Source: Aegilops tauschii subsp. strangulata
Taxonomy: Eukaryota > Streptophyta > Magnoliopsida > Poales > Poaceae
Length of the DNA stretch: 64,000 bases
Assembly (NCBI RefSeq): GCF_002575655.3
Contig: NC_053037.3
Span: 327,077,294-327,141,293, forward strand
Reading direction: 5' to 3'
Shown here: positions 42,680 through 55,800 of the stretch, one piece after another
Layout of the letters: each line of letters starts with the position of its first letter
How positions within the stretch are numbered: the stretch's first letter is position 1
Program-made: the position numbers and the translations under genes
The notes under the pieces: model-generated
What the model was told of the DNA's origin: nothing
The model's database searches: none
The model's input: only the letters and a program-made list of their open reading frames with translations

Positions 42680-44267
42680 TCCATTTCCATGACGATAAAT
42701 GGGGCGTCATGGAAGTTCTTTCGTCAAGGGTAATCGACACATGGCATCCACCGTAACAGGTATCGGGTCCGGTTTTGGATCAATAACCCGTTAACAGGCA
42801 AGACCAATGAAGATTTTCCACGTGTAAATTTATCATTGGTAGGGAGAACCACGTGTCAGCTACCCGTTGTTCTGTCTTGCCACAAGGCTGCTCCTATCCC
42901 TTCTAGTTCTTCGGCGACACCTAGTTCTGGACGGCAAAGCGTTGTTGGATCGCTGATCTTGTACACATTCTCATGGTTGGGGGGTGTAAATCCTAGTTGC
43001 TTGAATCTGCATAAAAGGTTTTACACCAACTCTTCTTCTTCTGCTACTTCGAGCGATCTGATCTAACCCATTCATAGTGATCCTGAGAACATGATCCGTA
43101 GGATGATTTTTTGTTGTTTTCTACTACGTTTTCCAACATATTTATAGCCGAAGCAATCCCGGTGTAAAATTACCAATAGGGGCTCGTCCGCCTACTATAT
43201 GTGTGACATATGGCGTACCGGTTCAAACGTATCAGGCATCGCTATGACACCATTCCACTTCCTGAAGCCATCATTTATGGATCGTGCACGTGGCTGCCGA
43301 ATTGGGGTGTGCAAGGGGCTACCGACATCGGCTTTGTTCTTGAGTGTCAACAGTGTGGCAGTGTTGACTTATCTCGTTGTGTCTATTTGGTTTACCTTGT
43401 TTTTTCTTTCAGTGTGCGTCTTCGGCGTGGCCGTGCTATGGCGATGGCGGGTCTGATATGGGGCTCCAAATGTGGATTGTTTGTTGATGGCCTCCCTCCT
43501 CTGATAACCTAGTTGCCATGCGTTCATTCAGGTATTGGGGCTATCCACTATGTGTGCAGATGATGCACATCCTTTCAATCCGGGATGAGAAGGTTGTGGT
43601 TCATCATTTCGGAGTGGACCAGGGCTTACTCCTTTCACTTCGGTGTCTCCCACAAGGTCGGTGATGCATCTTTGCTGATGGCTACTTAGGCAGACGAAGG
43701 TCTTCACAGGTCAAGCTTTATCGGAAAAACAACTTTTCGGTTATATCTTCATAGTTGCTTGTGTTGTTTATCTATGCAATATTTTGCTTGCACCACCATC
43801 TCACTTTGTTTTGTATTAGTTTCTTTGGATTTTCTGTTTCTTGTAAGTGGATGATCATAGTATTCTCGACTGGTTGGTGGCTTTGTTGATTCAAACCCGG
43901 ATTCGTCTCAAGCCTTCTCTTTAAGAAATGAAGTGCACTCCAAAGACCCCTCCTCCCTCACAACCTTCTAATATGGAGGCTAGTGGGCCCATCTTGAAGT
44001 GGCCTTAAAAAATAATGCCAATCAGCTTTTTTATCAAAATAATAACACAAATGGTTATTATGACAATCCACCACAGATGACTCTGCTAGAGTTACTCTAA
44101 TACTCCTTCATAGAATTGTTCTTCATAAGTTAAGGATTTTCGTTATTTGAGGACCTCAAATTGCACTGTCCAGGTCGATAGAGATCAAAATGCCTTAGTT
44201 TCCTCCCACCCACTTATTTCCCTTCCAGTCAACCAAAACGTTCTAGTTCCCAATCAATCTTGTCGAT
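42680..44267. other. Unassigned region, no convincing gene
   Basis: About 1.6 kb without a recognisable domain. A 100-codon ORF at 43210-43512 (MAYRFKRIRHRYD start) has no features I recognise, and another frame is open over it too. The segment near 43125-43140 (CTACTACGTTTTCCAACA) looks like a copia LTR end but is not followed by a primer site. Confidence 0.4.
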
Positions 44268-44418
44268 TGTTGTGATTAGTGAGGAAATATGACATAGACT
44301 AGGATATGTTTTGGCTTGTCTTATACTTCAAGTTGATCATCTACTCATATATATATATGCCCACGAGACTCAACCAATAAACAACGATTTCATCAATCCC
44401 TTTCTATCCCTTCTAACA
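44268..44418 (+). repeat. Short 5' LTR of a second copia type
   Basis: 151 bp from TGTTGTGATTAG to CCCTTCTAACA, followed at once by AGGTATCAGCCT, close to the tRNA-iMet primer site of copia elements. An (AT)n run lies at 44346-44360. The 3' LTR is not in the window. Confidence 0.6.
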
Positions 44419-45804
44419 AGGTATCAGCCTAACCGATCCAAATCCTAGCCGCCTCCGCCGCTTCCGCTCCACGCGCCACCCGCGGGGAGGTCGCCCTTCA
44501 TGACCGCTGTTGGCGGCCGCGCTGCCCGTACCTAGGGTTCGTCCGCCGGTTGTGTTGACCGGCTGCTGTAGAGGGTCTTTTTCCCCGATCACTTGATACG
44601 GGTTTTTCTCTCTCCTTCCGGTCGCCTAGATCGGTGATTTCCTTTTTAGTTTTCCGATCTAAGATCGGTTTGTGCTGCCAGCCACCGCGGTCGACCCATA
44701 CGCGCCTCTACTGCGACACTGGGGCGACTGGCCGGCCTCTTCTTTGACTCGGCAGCTACGTGCGACGAGGCGGCCCGTCACGACCATCGTCCGCGCGTTT
44801 GCCCGCCCGTCGCCCTACGTCAGCCGTCTCCTTGCGCCGGCCGTCACCGCCCTGCGCCGGCCGTCATCGCCCTGCTCCAACCGGTACTTCTTCATCATCA
44901 CCCATCTCCGCCCCGTGCCATCTGCCTCGCCTGCCCTGTCGCCGACTGCCTCGAGGTCGTGCGTCGCTATTGTGTTGGTCTCTCGGGCCTCGCTGCCTGG
45001 GCACCAACGATGAATGGGCAGCCCGGGTGCTGGTGCTGACGCGCTCGTCTGCATGTCGACCGTCGCCGCCGGCTTCATCTCGGACTCCGTCAGCACCCCG
45101 TCTTCACCGAGCGACGTCCCCGACCTCGCGCGCGATCGAATTGATCACCCGCCTGCCCGCAGTCCACCTCATCTATGTCATGCGACCGGTCTGGCCCGTC
45201 GGTTGCGCGCGCACCTCCGCAGGTCCTTTCAAGATCGTCCCAAGTGCAACGCGCCCCTACACCGATCGAGCAACCGGCTGCTGCTACGTCGCTCCATCTG
45301 GCCGTAGCGCCGCAGCCTCGTGGTTCTTCCGACGGCTGCATCGGCTCACGTGCCGCCGCTGCGTCGCCCCTTTGGGCCGTAGGACCGCGATATGCGGTCC
45401 CCGCCATCGCCCGAGGCCGTCCCCGTGGCTACACCAACCAGTGCACCGCCGATGCGTCGCCCCTTCGGGCCATAGTGCCGCGGCACGCATTCCAAGCCAC
45501 CGCCCCGAGGTCTTCCCGCCGTCACCGCGACCAGCATATTACTGTTGCGTCGCCCCTTCAGGCCGTAGCACCGTGGCACAGGGTCCACTTTGCCATCCTC
45601 ACGTGTCAAGTTCCACGTGATATGCGCCACGCCGCCTCCCTTAGTGCGGGAACGCCACCATCTGCGCCGTCTTCTTCATGCTGTTGGGTTCTCCTCACCT
45701 ACTTCGAGCACTGCCGTGGCGCTCCTAACCTAGCCGCCGCCGCCTTCTCAGGCCGCTGACGTCGCTCTGCTTACTCGGCGCCGCTGCTGCTCGTTCACCT
45801 GAGT
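44419..45804 (+). mobile_element. Internal start of the short-LTR copia, GC-rich
   Basis: It runs from the primer site AGGTATCAGCC to the BARE-type LTR insertion at 45805. The ORF 44760-45620 (286 codons, R/P/S-rich) could be a degraded gag leader, but overlapping frames are open as well (44672-45013, 45175-45759). I do not see capsid, knuckle or polymerase motifs. Composition and tandem repeats explain the openness. Confidence 0.45.
45283..45640 (+). repeat. Tandem repeat, period about 93 bp, four diverged copies
   Basis: A core like GCGTCGCCCCTTCGGGCC recurs at about 45285, 45361, 45454 and 45547, spaced 76, 93 and 93 bp. In one frame each copy encodes a C-V-A-P-S/L-G-R/H-S/R motif. The 93-bp period is a multiple of three, so repeat gain would keep a frame. 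Confidence 0.65.
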
Positions 45805-47230
45805 TGATGGAAATATACCCTAGAGGCAATAATAAAATGGTTATTTTATATTTCCTTAATCGTGATAAAGGTTTATTATTCATGCTAGAATTGTATTGAT
45901 CGAAAACTTAAATACATGTGTGAATACATAAAGAAATACCGTGTCCCTAGTAAGCCTCTACTAGACTAGCTCGTTGATCAAAGATGGTTAAGGTTTCCTA
46001 ACCATAGACATGTGTTGTCATTTGATAACGGGATCACATCATTAGGAGAATGATGTGACGGACAAGACCCATCCGTTAGGTTAGCATATTGATCGTTCAA
46101 GTTATTGTTGTTGCTTTCTTCATGTCAAATAGTTATTCCTTCGACTATGAGATTATGCAACTCCCGGATACCGGAGGAATACCTTGTGTGCTATCAAACA
46201 TCACCACATAACTGGGTGATCATAAAGATGCTCTACAGGTATCTCCGAAGGTGTTTGTTGAGTTGGCATAGATCGAGATTAGGATTTGTCACTCCGTATG
46301 ACGGAGAGGTATCTCTGGGCCCTCTCAGTAATACAACATCACAAGAAGGTTGCAAGCAAAGTGACTAAGGAGTTAGTTACAGGACGATGTATTATGGAAC
46401 GAGTAAAGAGACTTGCCGGTAACGAGATTGAATTAGGTATGAAGATACCGACGATCGAATCTCGGGTAAGTAACATACCGACAGACAAAGGTAATTACGT
46501 ATGTTGTCGTATGGTTCGACCGATAAAGATTTTCGTAGAATATGTAGGAACCAATATGGGCATCTAGGTTCCGCTGTTGGTTATTGACCGGAGAAGTGTC
46601 TCGGTCATGTCTACATCATTCTCGAACCCGTAGGGTCCGCACGCTTAACGTTCGTTGACGATATAGTATGATATGAGTTATGTATGTTGGTGACCGAATG
46701 TTGTTCGGAGTCCCGGATGAAATAACGGACATGATGAGGTGCTCTGGAATGGTCTGGAGGTAAAGATTGATATATAGGATCATATGGTTAGGCCGATGGG
46801 TAAGGCCGACAGGGCCTTAGGTCGGTGAAAAAGGGTGTTTTGTAGCGGTCAGGGTCCAAACACTGGAGACCCTGGCGTCTGGCCCTGCGCCAGACACCGA
46901 GGCCCATGGCGTCTGGGCCAGACGCCGAGGACTGTGGCATCTGGTCCTGGAAGTCCGAGAAGGACTCTTCCTCGCGGGCAAAACCGACTTTGAGGAGGCT
47001 CTTTCTCCAAGTTTCGATCCCAGGGCTCAACATATAAATAGAGGGGCAGGGCTAGCACTAGAACACATCAAGATACACCAAGCCATGTGCCGGCAACACC
47101 GTCACCACGCCGTCGTGCTTGGCGATGCACTGTGGAGATTGTTCTTCACCAACACCGTCACCATGCCGTCGTGCTGCCGGAACTCATCTACTACTTTGCC
47201 CCTCTTGCAGGATCAAGAAGGCGAGGCCGT
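45805..47230 (+). repeat. BARE/Angela-type LTR, interrupted by a gypsy insertion
   Basis: It starts TGATGGAAATATACCC and follows the 6587-8323 LTR for about the first 900 bp (CTCGTTGATCAAAGATGGTT, GAGATTATGCAACTCCC), then diverges into a different 3' half. A TATA (ACATATAAATAG) lies near 47031-47042, after a 19-bp perfect palindrome at 46908-46926. It breaks off in CAAGAAGGCGAGGCCGT where the gypsy LTR begins. The remainder lies outside the window. Confidence 0.8.
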
Positions 47231-47711
47231 TGACGGTGTCCTGGACTAGGGGGTACTCACCACATCGTCTCCCGACTAGGTTGATCGGGCCGAGGACCCC
47301 CATGGCGGTTCACTCATGGGCCACTTCGGGCAGCCCATGTCGCATACAAGGAGTATTCCACAAGACTTGGTGATCAAGACAAGGACTCCTCTCCACCAAC
47401 GTATTCGGCTAGGACTCTTGTTATCCTAGGCCTCTGGTGCATTATATAAACCAAGACCAGGCTAGTCGATAGATCATTATGACATTATTCATCATACCCT
47501 CAGGTTTTAGACCACAACATATGATCTCGTGGTAGATCAACTCTTGTAATACTCATATTCATCAAGATCAATCAAACAAGAAGTAGGGTATTACCTCCAT
47601 AGAGAGGGCACGAACCTGGGTAAACATTGTATCCCCTGTCTCCTGTTACCCATCGATCCATGACACAGCTTGGGACCCCCTACCCGAGATCTGCTAGTTT
47701 TGACATCGACA
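47231..47711 (+). repeat. 5' LTR of the Fatima-related element
   Basis: 481 bp from TGACGGTGTCCTGGAC to TTTTGACATCGACA. TATA at about 47443-47452 (TATATAAACC). Its 3' portion (about 47520-47711) is homologous to the reverse complement of the Fatima-like LTR 12128-12330. Confidence 0.82.
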
Positions 47712-47757
47712 ATGGTGCTTTCATTGAGAGCTCCGCTGTGTGATCGGTAAAGGGTCA

Positions 47758-48057
47758 ATGGCTCGTCTGCAGATCGACTGCGACGTCGGCATCTTCATCG
47801 CCGACTCGACTGGTCACCTTGGCTTGACCGAGGACTGTGCCCTGCCTCCAATCATCATATTCGGACGCGGGCCTCCATCAACATCAACTCCGATCCCTAT
47901 CATGATCATGGAGAAATCATCCTTGGAGCTTGGGCTCAACGTCAACATTACCCTTGGGCGACCACGCTGTTTTTCCGAACATCAAACTTGTATCCGCTGC
48001 CACCACCTCCTCGAGCATCGTTTTGATGATTCCTTTGGTGGAACCATGCGGAACTAA
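47758..48057 (+). CDS. Short ORF at the gag start position of the Fatima-related element
   Basis: ATG at 47758 lies about 46 nt after the LTR, the same place as the gag start of the Fatima-like element. It encodes 99 residues beginning MARLQIDCDVGIFIADSTGH and ends at 48055-48057. I see no capsid motif; it may be the remnant of the gag N-terminal extension. Other frames are open over parts of it, so coding status is uncertain. Confidence 0.4.
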   Translation: MARLQIDCDVGIFIADSTGHLGLTEDCALPPIIIFGRGPPSTSTPIPIMIMEKSSLELGLNVNITLGRPRCFSEHQTCIRCHHLLEHRFDDSFGGTMRN

Positions 48058-50105
48058 GTCTACAACAACCATGCAAAATTTCATCAAGTTCCGATTGAGG
48101 AATCTCCAGCAATCTACGATATACCGGAGCCCTGTCAAATCTGGACGGGAATCTGGAAGAGTTTAGGGCGTGGTCTCCAGCACCTAGCTCGGACGTCCTT
48201 TGGAAGATCCAACCATTGATCGGCTGCGGAATTCCTATATCTACCACCCCTCAAAATTTTAGCTCGATCCGACCGTCCAAACTCCGGGAACCTTTCGATC
48301 AGTGCATCACTTTTCGGATCTGTTTTCTGTGCGAATACAGATCCGACCAAAATTCATGTTCCTTTATGAACTTGATATTGGACGACCTTCTTAAAGGAAT
48401 TTTCTTCTAGGGTATTGTGCATTGTTCTTAACACGTGCCCATAAAATTTCAAGCCTTCTCTGAGGCACTCTTCATCATCGCGCTGGTGTCAAACCAGTCC
48501 GGTAACATTGTCCACATCTGCCGACCTGCGCTAGACAGATCATAGCTTCATCGAGCCGAGCCTAACCTTATCGGATCATCAGCTCGGCAAGCCGAACAAG
48601 AGTTCGGCATCACGAAGGATAAATCATCACCAACAGCATTGCCCCATGGATTGCGCGGGTCAGGCGCGCTAACATCGCCGCTCGGTCACTTCATCAATCC
48701 GGCATTGACCGCGTCACAAGTTATGACCAGCGTCGGCATGGCCGCATTGTTGCTTCTTCAAGCCGATGTCCATCACGCCGAACTGCTTCAACACCTCGGC
48801 TGACATGGCAGCTGCAACGTCTCCTTACCGACCCGCTCCGTCATCTCGGCTAGATCGGGGACTTTGTTATTTCTTCATCAACCTACTCCGGTGACTTCGG
48901 CGTCACCAGCCGACCTGCTTCGACTCATCGGCTGACATGGAGGCTTCGACACCTCGGCTGGACCGGGGACTTTGCTATTTCTTCATCAACATACTCCGGT
49001 GACTACGACGTCACCAGCCGACTAGCTTCGTTAGCTGGACCAGGGGCTTTGCCTCGGCGAGCCCACCTTTGCCAGCATCACCATGCCGTCGCTTTATCGC
49101 CCATCAGGCAATGGGTGTGCGGGTCGAGTCCCAATTTTGGGAGTAACCTTTCTTCAGATTGCTACAACAGATAAACCAGGTGCTATTAATCCTAGTATTT
49201 TTTCTTGCTTGGGTTTATTTTTTCCAAGGAATTATTACTCTGGTTTGTTTCATCATCTGTACACAGGTCCATCAAATGGTGGCCGTATTAACAGCGGTCG
49301 CGTGGTGGTTCGGCCAGTTTCCATATACAGTTCGGCGAATGCCGCATCTGGAACTCGGACCGGCTTATGAATTCAAGCTTTGCCACGCCTTCACCGCGTC
49401 ACGCCGACGCCCTGCATCGACATTGACTTTGGCGCCAGGCCACTTCTCTTTAAATAAATTATTTTTGCAAAAAGGAATTATCCTTTTTGGAATGCACTAT
49501 TTTATGTGTGTAGGTGTTTGACTTCGACTGCGTCACGCGGTCACCTTGTTGGTCGAATCGCCAAACCGACATGTTCGGTTGCCTCGGGGACTTCGGCATC
49601 GCTGAGAGAGCTCTACCTCATCGAGTGTTCGGCACACGGGCCATATTTCTTTTATTACTCACTTTGCATCAATTATTAATTATGCAACAATTTTTTTTAA
49701 TTTATTATTATTCCTATTATCTCCGGCTTGCACTATTTTCTGTGCACATGTAAAGGATCCGGGTCGGGCAGCGCTGTCACCTCGGCGTACCGACGTACTA
49801 CGTCACCTCGGCTGGACCGAGGGCTTCATCATCACTTCATTAACCCACGCCGGGGACTTCGGCGTCACATTGCCGGCCTGCATTGCCGTGCTATGTCGCC
49901 ACTTCAAAGTGTCGAGCTCTTCGCTCCGCTACCTCGGGACCGGCTTGGGGGCTGGGACCTTGTCCTCCCGTAAGCTCTGGTCGTGCATCGACAGAGAGCA
50001 CATTAACCAGCTCAGTCGCTTTTATGCTCTGAATTTTCAATTTTAAATTTTGTTCGGTTCGACCAAAGGATTATACTTTTTTGGGAAAAAGTAGTATGTG
50101 AAAAA
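48058..50105 (+). repeat. Non-coding internal region with ~108-bp repeats
   Basis: A unit with CTCGGCTGGACCGGGGACTT and TCCGGTGACTTCGGCGTCAC occurs at about 48845 and 48953 (period 108), with a diverged copy near 49793. GC-rich repeat pieces alternate with AT-rich blocks (49190-49270, 49440-49505, 49640-49750). No domain recognised. Confidence 0.6.
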
Positions 50106-50110
50106 CTTCC
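50106..50110. repeat. Target-site duplication CTTCC
   Basis: CTTCC at 50106-50110 is repeated at 61087-61091, flanking the chromovirus exactly. Confidence 0.92.
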
Positions 50111-52856
50111 TGTAGCGACCAGACCTCAAACAGTCTGATCTACTGTGCACCAGTGTCATCCCTGGATCAGTAATGCTGACACGCACAGTACTCGAAGGAT
50201 TTATAACAGAGTAGCAATCACACACTTATTACATCGAGTGTCTCAAAAGAGAACTAAGTATGATAAATATGGCTTAAGGCCATCTAAAAACGATAATAGC
50301 GGAAGACTTGGAAGATAAGTGAGTCCATCAACTCCAACGACATCACTGAGTATAAGACCACGACCTAAGGCACCTTACTCGTCGTCTGAAAAGTCTGCAA
50401 CATGAAACGTTGCAGCCCGAAAATAGGTCAGCACATGGAATATGCTGGCAATGTAACACATAGAGAGTAATGAACAGAATAATGCTATACTACATGCATA
50501 TTTGGCTGGTGGAAAGCTCTATGGTTACAGTTTTGCGAAAAGCCAATTTTTCCCTACTACAAAGTAATAAATTTTATTTAACTATCATGGTGGTTGTTAA
50601 ACATTGAGAATGGGTGACACCATGTCAATCCCAATTAAGTTTCAATATTAATCCCAACAAAATTAATTAAAGTAACATGATGAGATTCACATGATAATCC
50701 AAGTACTAGATACTCAAGTTGTCCATAACCGGGGACACGGCTAACCATGATTAGTTTGTACACTCTGCAGAGGTTTGTGCACTTTTCCCCACAAGACTCG
50801 ATCTCCTCCATTGGGATTCTCGCACTACATGGTGTTTGAGAAACGGATGACCGAGACACAGTCTTTCATAAGCATTAACTCTAACCCCGGGTAGACAGTA
50901 CCAACCTACATCCCCTACATCTGCTAGCCTACCACTGGAAGAGGTCATGCAACCTACTCAACTATGCTAGAGCCCATAATAGCTTGTGGCTGCACACGGA
51001 AGTTTCTAGCATGAATAATCTTATGATCCCTTTGAGCCTGGGTGGCGGTCCATAGGATAATCACACGGAACCCCGAGATTTCGAAAAATACAGGCAACAC
51101 TGGATTCTCCAGGTGCCTCAATCCACCCAGATGTCAGTTTAAGTTGCCACCTTAAGTTTAACCATTAATTAACAATCTCACAACTGTCATGGAAAGATCT
51201 CTCAAACCCAATCCACGTCTACTAGCATAGCATAGCAATATGAGCAAACGTAGAAGTAACTCCCAAAGGTTTGATAACAAAACAGGTAATAGGTACTACC
51301 TCATCTACTTCCCGATACCCACAATTTAATCAGATCCTAATCATGCAATGTTTGAGGATTGGTCTAATGCAATAAAACTGGGTAGTAAAGAGGTATGATC
51401 AAAGTGTTACTTGCCTTGCTGATGATCCGTGAAACCTAGAGATTCGAAGTAGCAAGCGGCGCACTCCAGGTACTCTATCGCAAACAAACAAGCATACAAT
51501 AAGCACTCATCTAATGCACAGGTAAAACTCAAATAAAAGATCTAACCAGAAAATTCAACTTAAGAACTCCGGTTTGCAAAAAGAATCAAATCAAACGAAA
51601 CAACGAAAGTCAAACGACGAAAGAAACAAGCTTCGTTTACTAATCTGGATCTAAGTCAAATTTTACAGTAGCAAAAACTTGTTTGAGTTGGTTAAACGGA
51701 AAGAGAATTTCGAGACGAAACTCTAGGCGCTTGAATCGCCTGATTCCGATAAACGATCAAAAAGTTATACTAGAACAAAAATCGGATCAGAAATCGCGAT
51801 CTGGAATAATCGCGGAAAAATCCGAGAAAAAGAAAAACTGATGAACAGTTTATCGAACGAACATTCGTTAACTGTAACTAAACGATGAATGCGTTCGTTA
51901 AAATGAACGAACGAGCGAACGCTCGCTAAAAAGACTAAACCGAAAAAAACCAAACCGATCTAAAAAAATAAACCGGGGTTTCAAAAAAAACTGCACGGTT
52001 TTCCGCCGAAAACCAGCGCGACAGCTACCTCGGGTCGGGCGGGATCCGGCGGGGTCGGGCGGCTCCGGCGGGGTTCGGGAGGCGCCGTGGGGCGGCGGGT
52101 GGCGGCGGGGTCGACGGGAGGCGTCGGGCGGCGGCTTCCCGCGGCGGCGGCGTTCGGCGACGGCGGAGGCGGTTGGTGGCGCGGGCGGCGGGGTTCGGGG
52201 TGGGGAACGAGGTGGCGGGGCGGTGTACTTATAGGTTCGGAGGGGGCGTCCGTCTTGGAGAAGGGGACGACCCCGGGCGGCGGCGGCGTCCCGGACTCCG
52301 GCGGGAGTCCGGCTCGGCCACGATTCGGGCGAGGCAGGTGGGCCGGCTGGGCCTTCGGCCCAGTTCGGTCCGTGGGCGATTTTTTTTAAATTACGCCAAA
52401 CTAAAATAAATCCTAGAAAAATAAATAAAAATCTAAAAATGCCAAAACAAATTTTCACCGTCTAATTAAAATAATTAGAACGCGATGAACATTTTCTTGG
52501 CCCTAAAATGCAATTTTGAAAGCATGCAAATTTTTCTAATGCAAATAAAATCCAAAAAAATCGGATATTTGATTTTAATATTTTTCCTCCAATATCTCAA
52601 TTATTTTGGAGAAGTCATATTTTCTCCTCTCATATGCTTTTATATGAAATATTTTTTGGAGTGAAAAATAATTAAAACCAAAATCCTCGTTTCATAATTT
52701 GATGAAAATCAAATATGAAAACCGGGAAATCCCCAACTCTCTCCGAGGGTCCTTGAGCTGCTTAGAATTTCGAGGATTAGCCAAAATGCAATAAAATATG
52801 CTATGCAATGATGATCTAGTGTATAACATTCCAAATTGAAAATTTAGGATGTTACA
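50111..52856 (-). repeat. 3' LTR of the minus-strand chromovirus
   Basis: On the minus strand it starts TGTAACATCCTAAATTTTC and ends GAGGTCTGGTCGCTACA. A GC-rich island lies at about 52010-52390 beside very AT-rich flanks. Confidence 0.92.
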
Positions 52857-55800
52857 AACCTACCCCCTTAAGAGGAATCTCGCCCTCGAGATTCGGGTTG
52901 GCTAGAAAATAGGTGAGAGTGGTCCTTCTGTAGATCTTCCTCTCGCTCCCAGGTGGCTTCATCTTCGGTGTGGTGGCTCCACTGAACTTTGCAAAACTTG
53001 ATAACCTTGCTGCGGGTGACTCGGCTGGCATACTCAAGAATTTTGACTGGTTTCTCCTCATAAGTTAAATCACTATCCAACTGAATCGCCTCTAGTGGCA
53101 CTGTATCTCTCAGCAGTATATCAGCCATCTCTGCGTGACACTTCTTCAACTGGGAAACGTGGAATACATCATGAACTCCTGACAATCCTTCAGGCAATTC
53201 CAACTTGTAAGCAACTTCTCCCATACGCTCCAAAACTTTGTATGGTCCTACAAAACGTGGCGCTAACTTTCCCTTAACTCCAAAATGCTTCACTCCTCGA
53301 AGTGGTGATACTCGAAGATAAACTCGGTCTCCGGCTTCATAAACTGTTTCCTTATGTTTTGAATCCGCATAGCTCTTCTGCCTGGTCTGGGCTACTTTGA
53401 GTCTATCGCGAATCAACTTCACCTTCCGTTCAGATTCTTTAATCAAGTATGGTCCAAACAACTGGCGGTCTCCAACTTCGTCCCATAACAATGGTGTTCT
53501 ACACCTCCTTCCGTACAAAGCTTCGAAAGGGGCCATCTTCAAACTGGATTGGTAACTGTTGTTGTAAGAGAACTCTGCATATGGCAAGTTATCGACCCAA
53601 CTAGATCCATAATCTAGCGCACAAGCTCTCAGCATGTCCTCCAGAATCTGATTGACTCTCTCGGTCTGTCCATCTGTCTGTGGATGAAAGGCTGTACTGA
53701 ATTCTACCCTGGTACCCAAAGTTTTATGTAACTGATGCCAGAACTTTGAGGTAAACTGGGTTCCTCTATCTGATACAATGCTCCTCGGAACTCCGTGCAG
53801 ACATACGATCCTAGTCATGTATATCTTTGCCAACTTAGCACTGGTGTAAGTGGTTTTCACTGGGATGAAATGAGCTACCTTCGTCAAACAATCGACTACA
53901 ACCCATATCGAGTCATAGCCTGAACGAGTCCTGGGCAATCCCGTGATAAAATCCATGCCTAGTTTATCCCACTTCCATTCGGGTATCGGCAATGGCTATA
54001 GCAATCCTGCTGGCATCTGATGCTCTGCCTTCACTCTCTGACATACATCACAAACTGCTACATACTCCGCAATATCCTTCTTCATTCTGGTCCACTAGAA
54101 AGTATCCTTCAAATCCAAATACATCTTGGTATTTCCTGGGTGAATCGAATACGGCGAGTCATGAGCCTCCTGCAGAATCGACTTCCTGATCTCCGGGTCA
54201 TTAGGCACATAAACGCGGTCCTCAAACCATAAGGTATCGTGCTCGTCCTCACGAAATCCCTTGGCTTTTCCTTTGCTCATCCTTTCCTTTATTCCGGCAA
54301 TCTCCGTGTCTGTCTTTTGTGCTTCTCGGATCTTTTCCATCAAGGTAGACTGAATCTCCAATGTTGCTACATAGCCTCTCGGAACTATTTCCAAACGTAG
54401 TTCGCGAAAATCCTCGGCTAACTCCTTGGGTAACTCTCCGATCATGAGTGTGTTGACATGGCTCTTGCGGCTCAACGCATCGGCTACTACATTAGCTTTT
54501 CCGGGGTGATAATGCAATCTCATATCATAATCTTTTATGAGTTCCAACCATCTCCTTTGCCTGAGATTCAACTCCTTCTGCGTGAAAATGTACTTCAAAC
54601 TCTTGTGATCCGTGTACACCTCACAGTGATTTCCGATGAGAAAATGTCTCCATGTCTTCAACGCATGTACTACGGCTGCTAACTCCAAATCATGCGTAGC
54701 GTAATTCTTCTCATGGGGTTTAAGCTGTCGTGAAGCATATGAAACAACTCTTCCTTCCTGCATAAGCACTGCTCCAAGTCCTCGACATGAAGCATCGCAG
54801 TAAACTTCATAATCCTTGCGCTGATCTGGCAGAATCAACATTGGTGATGTAACCAAACGTTTCTTTAACTCCTGAAAACTAGCTTCACATTCCTCAGTCC
54901 AATGGAACTTGGTGTCCTTCTTCAACAGCTCCGCCATGGGCTTAGCAATCCTCGAAAAATTCTCAATGAACCTCCGATAGTATCCTGCAAGTCCAAGAAA
55001 ACTCCGGATCTCTCCAACTGATGTGGGTGATTCCCAGTTTGTCACAGTGACAACCTTGGTGGGGTCTACTGCTATTCCTTCTCCGGATATAACATGTCCA
55101 AGGAATCCAACTTCCTTCTACCAAAATTCACATTTGCTGAACTTGGCGTATAACTGATGTTCTCTGAGCTTCTCAAGTACCAAACGCAAATGCTCCTTAT
55201 GCTCCTCTTCATTCTTGGAGTAGATCAAAATATCATCAATGAACACCACAACGAACTTATCCAAAAATTCCATAAACACCTTGTTCATCAGGTTCATGAA
55301 ATAGGCAGGTGCGTTAGTCAGACCAAATGACATAACGGTATACTTGTATAGCCCATACCTAGTGGTAAAAGCCGTCTTAGGTATATCCTGCTCTCGAATC
55401 TTCAACTGGTGGTATCCTGATCGCAGATCGATCTTGGAAAATACCATAGCTCCTTGCAATCGGTCAAACAGATCATTGATCATCGGTAGTGGGTACTTAT
55501 TTTTCATGGTCACTTCATTCAATCCTCGATAATCAACAACCATCCTTAACGATCCATCCTTCTTCTCCACTAGAAGCACTTGTGATCCCCAAGGTGACGA
55601 ACTTGGGCGAATATAGCCTTTATCCAGTAACTCCTTAATCTGCTTCTTAATTTCTTCCAAATCCTTAGCGGGCATCCTATATGGTCTCTTAGATATCGGC
55701 CCTGTGCCTGGCAAAAGCTCAATCAAAAACTCAATGTCTCTATCCAGTGGCATGCCTAGCAACTCTTCTGGAAATACTTCAGGGAAATCCTTCACCACTG

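Noticed and set aside
43120..43142. Possible end of another BARE-type LTR (CTACTACGTTTTCCAACA)
   Set aside because: No primer site follows and upstream sequence does not match the BARE-type LTRs in this window.
43210..43512. 100-codon ORF as a possible host gene
   Set aside because: No recognisable motif, a second frame (43199-43456) is open over the same bases, and no promoter or splice context is convincing.
44672..45759. Large R/P-rich ORFs that could be called a host gene
   Set aside because: They overlap in several frames on both strands, contain tandem repeats and directly follow a copia primer site. No recognisable domain.
52087..52409. Glycine/arginine-rich ORFs in the chromovirus LTR
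   Set aside because: Compositional openness in a GGC-repeat-rich island, with no conservation of frame between the two LTR copies.
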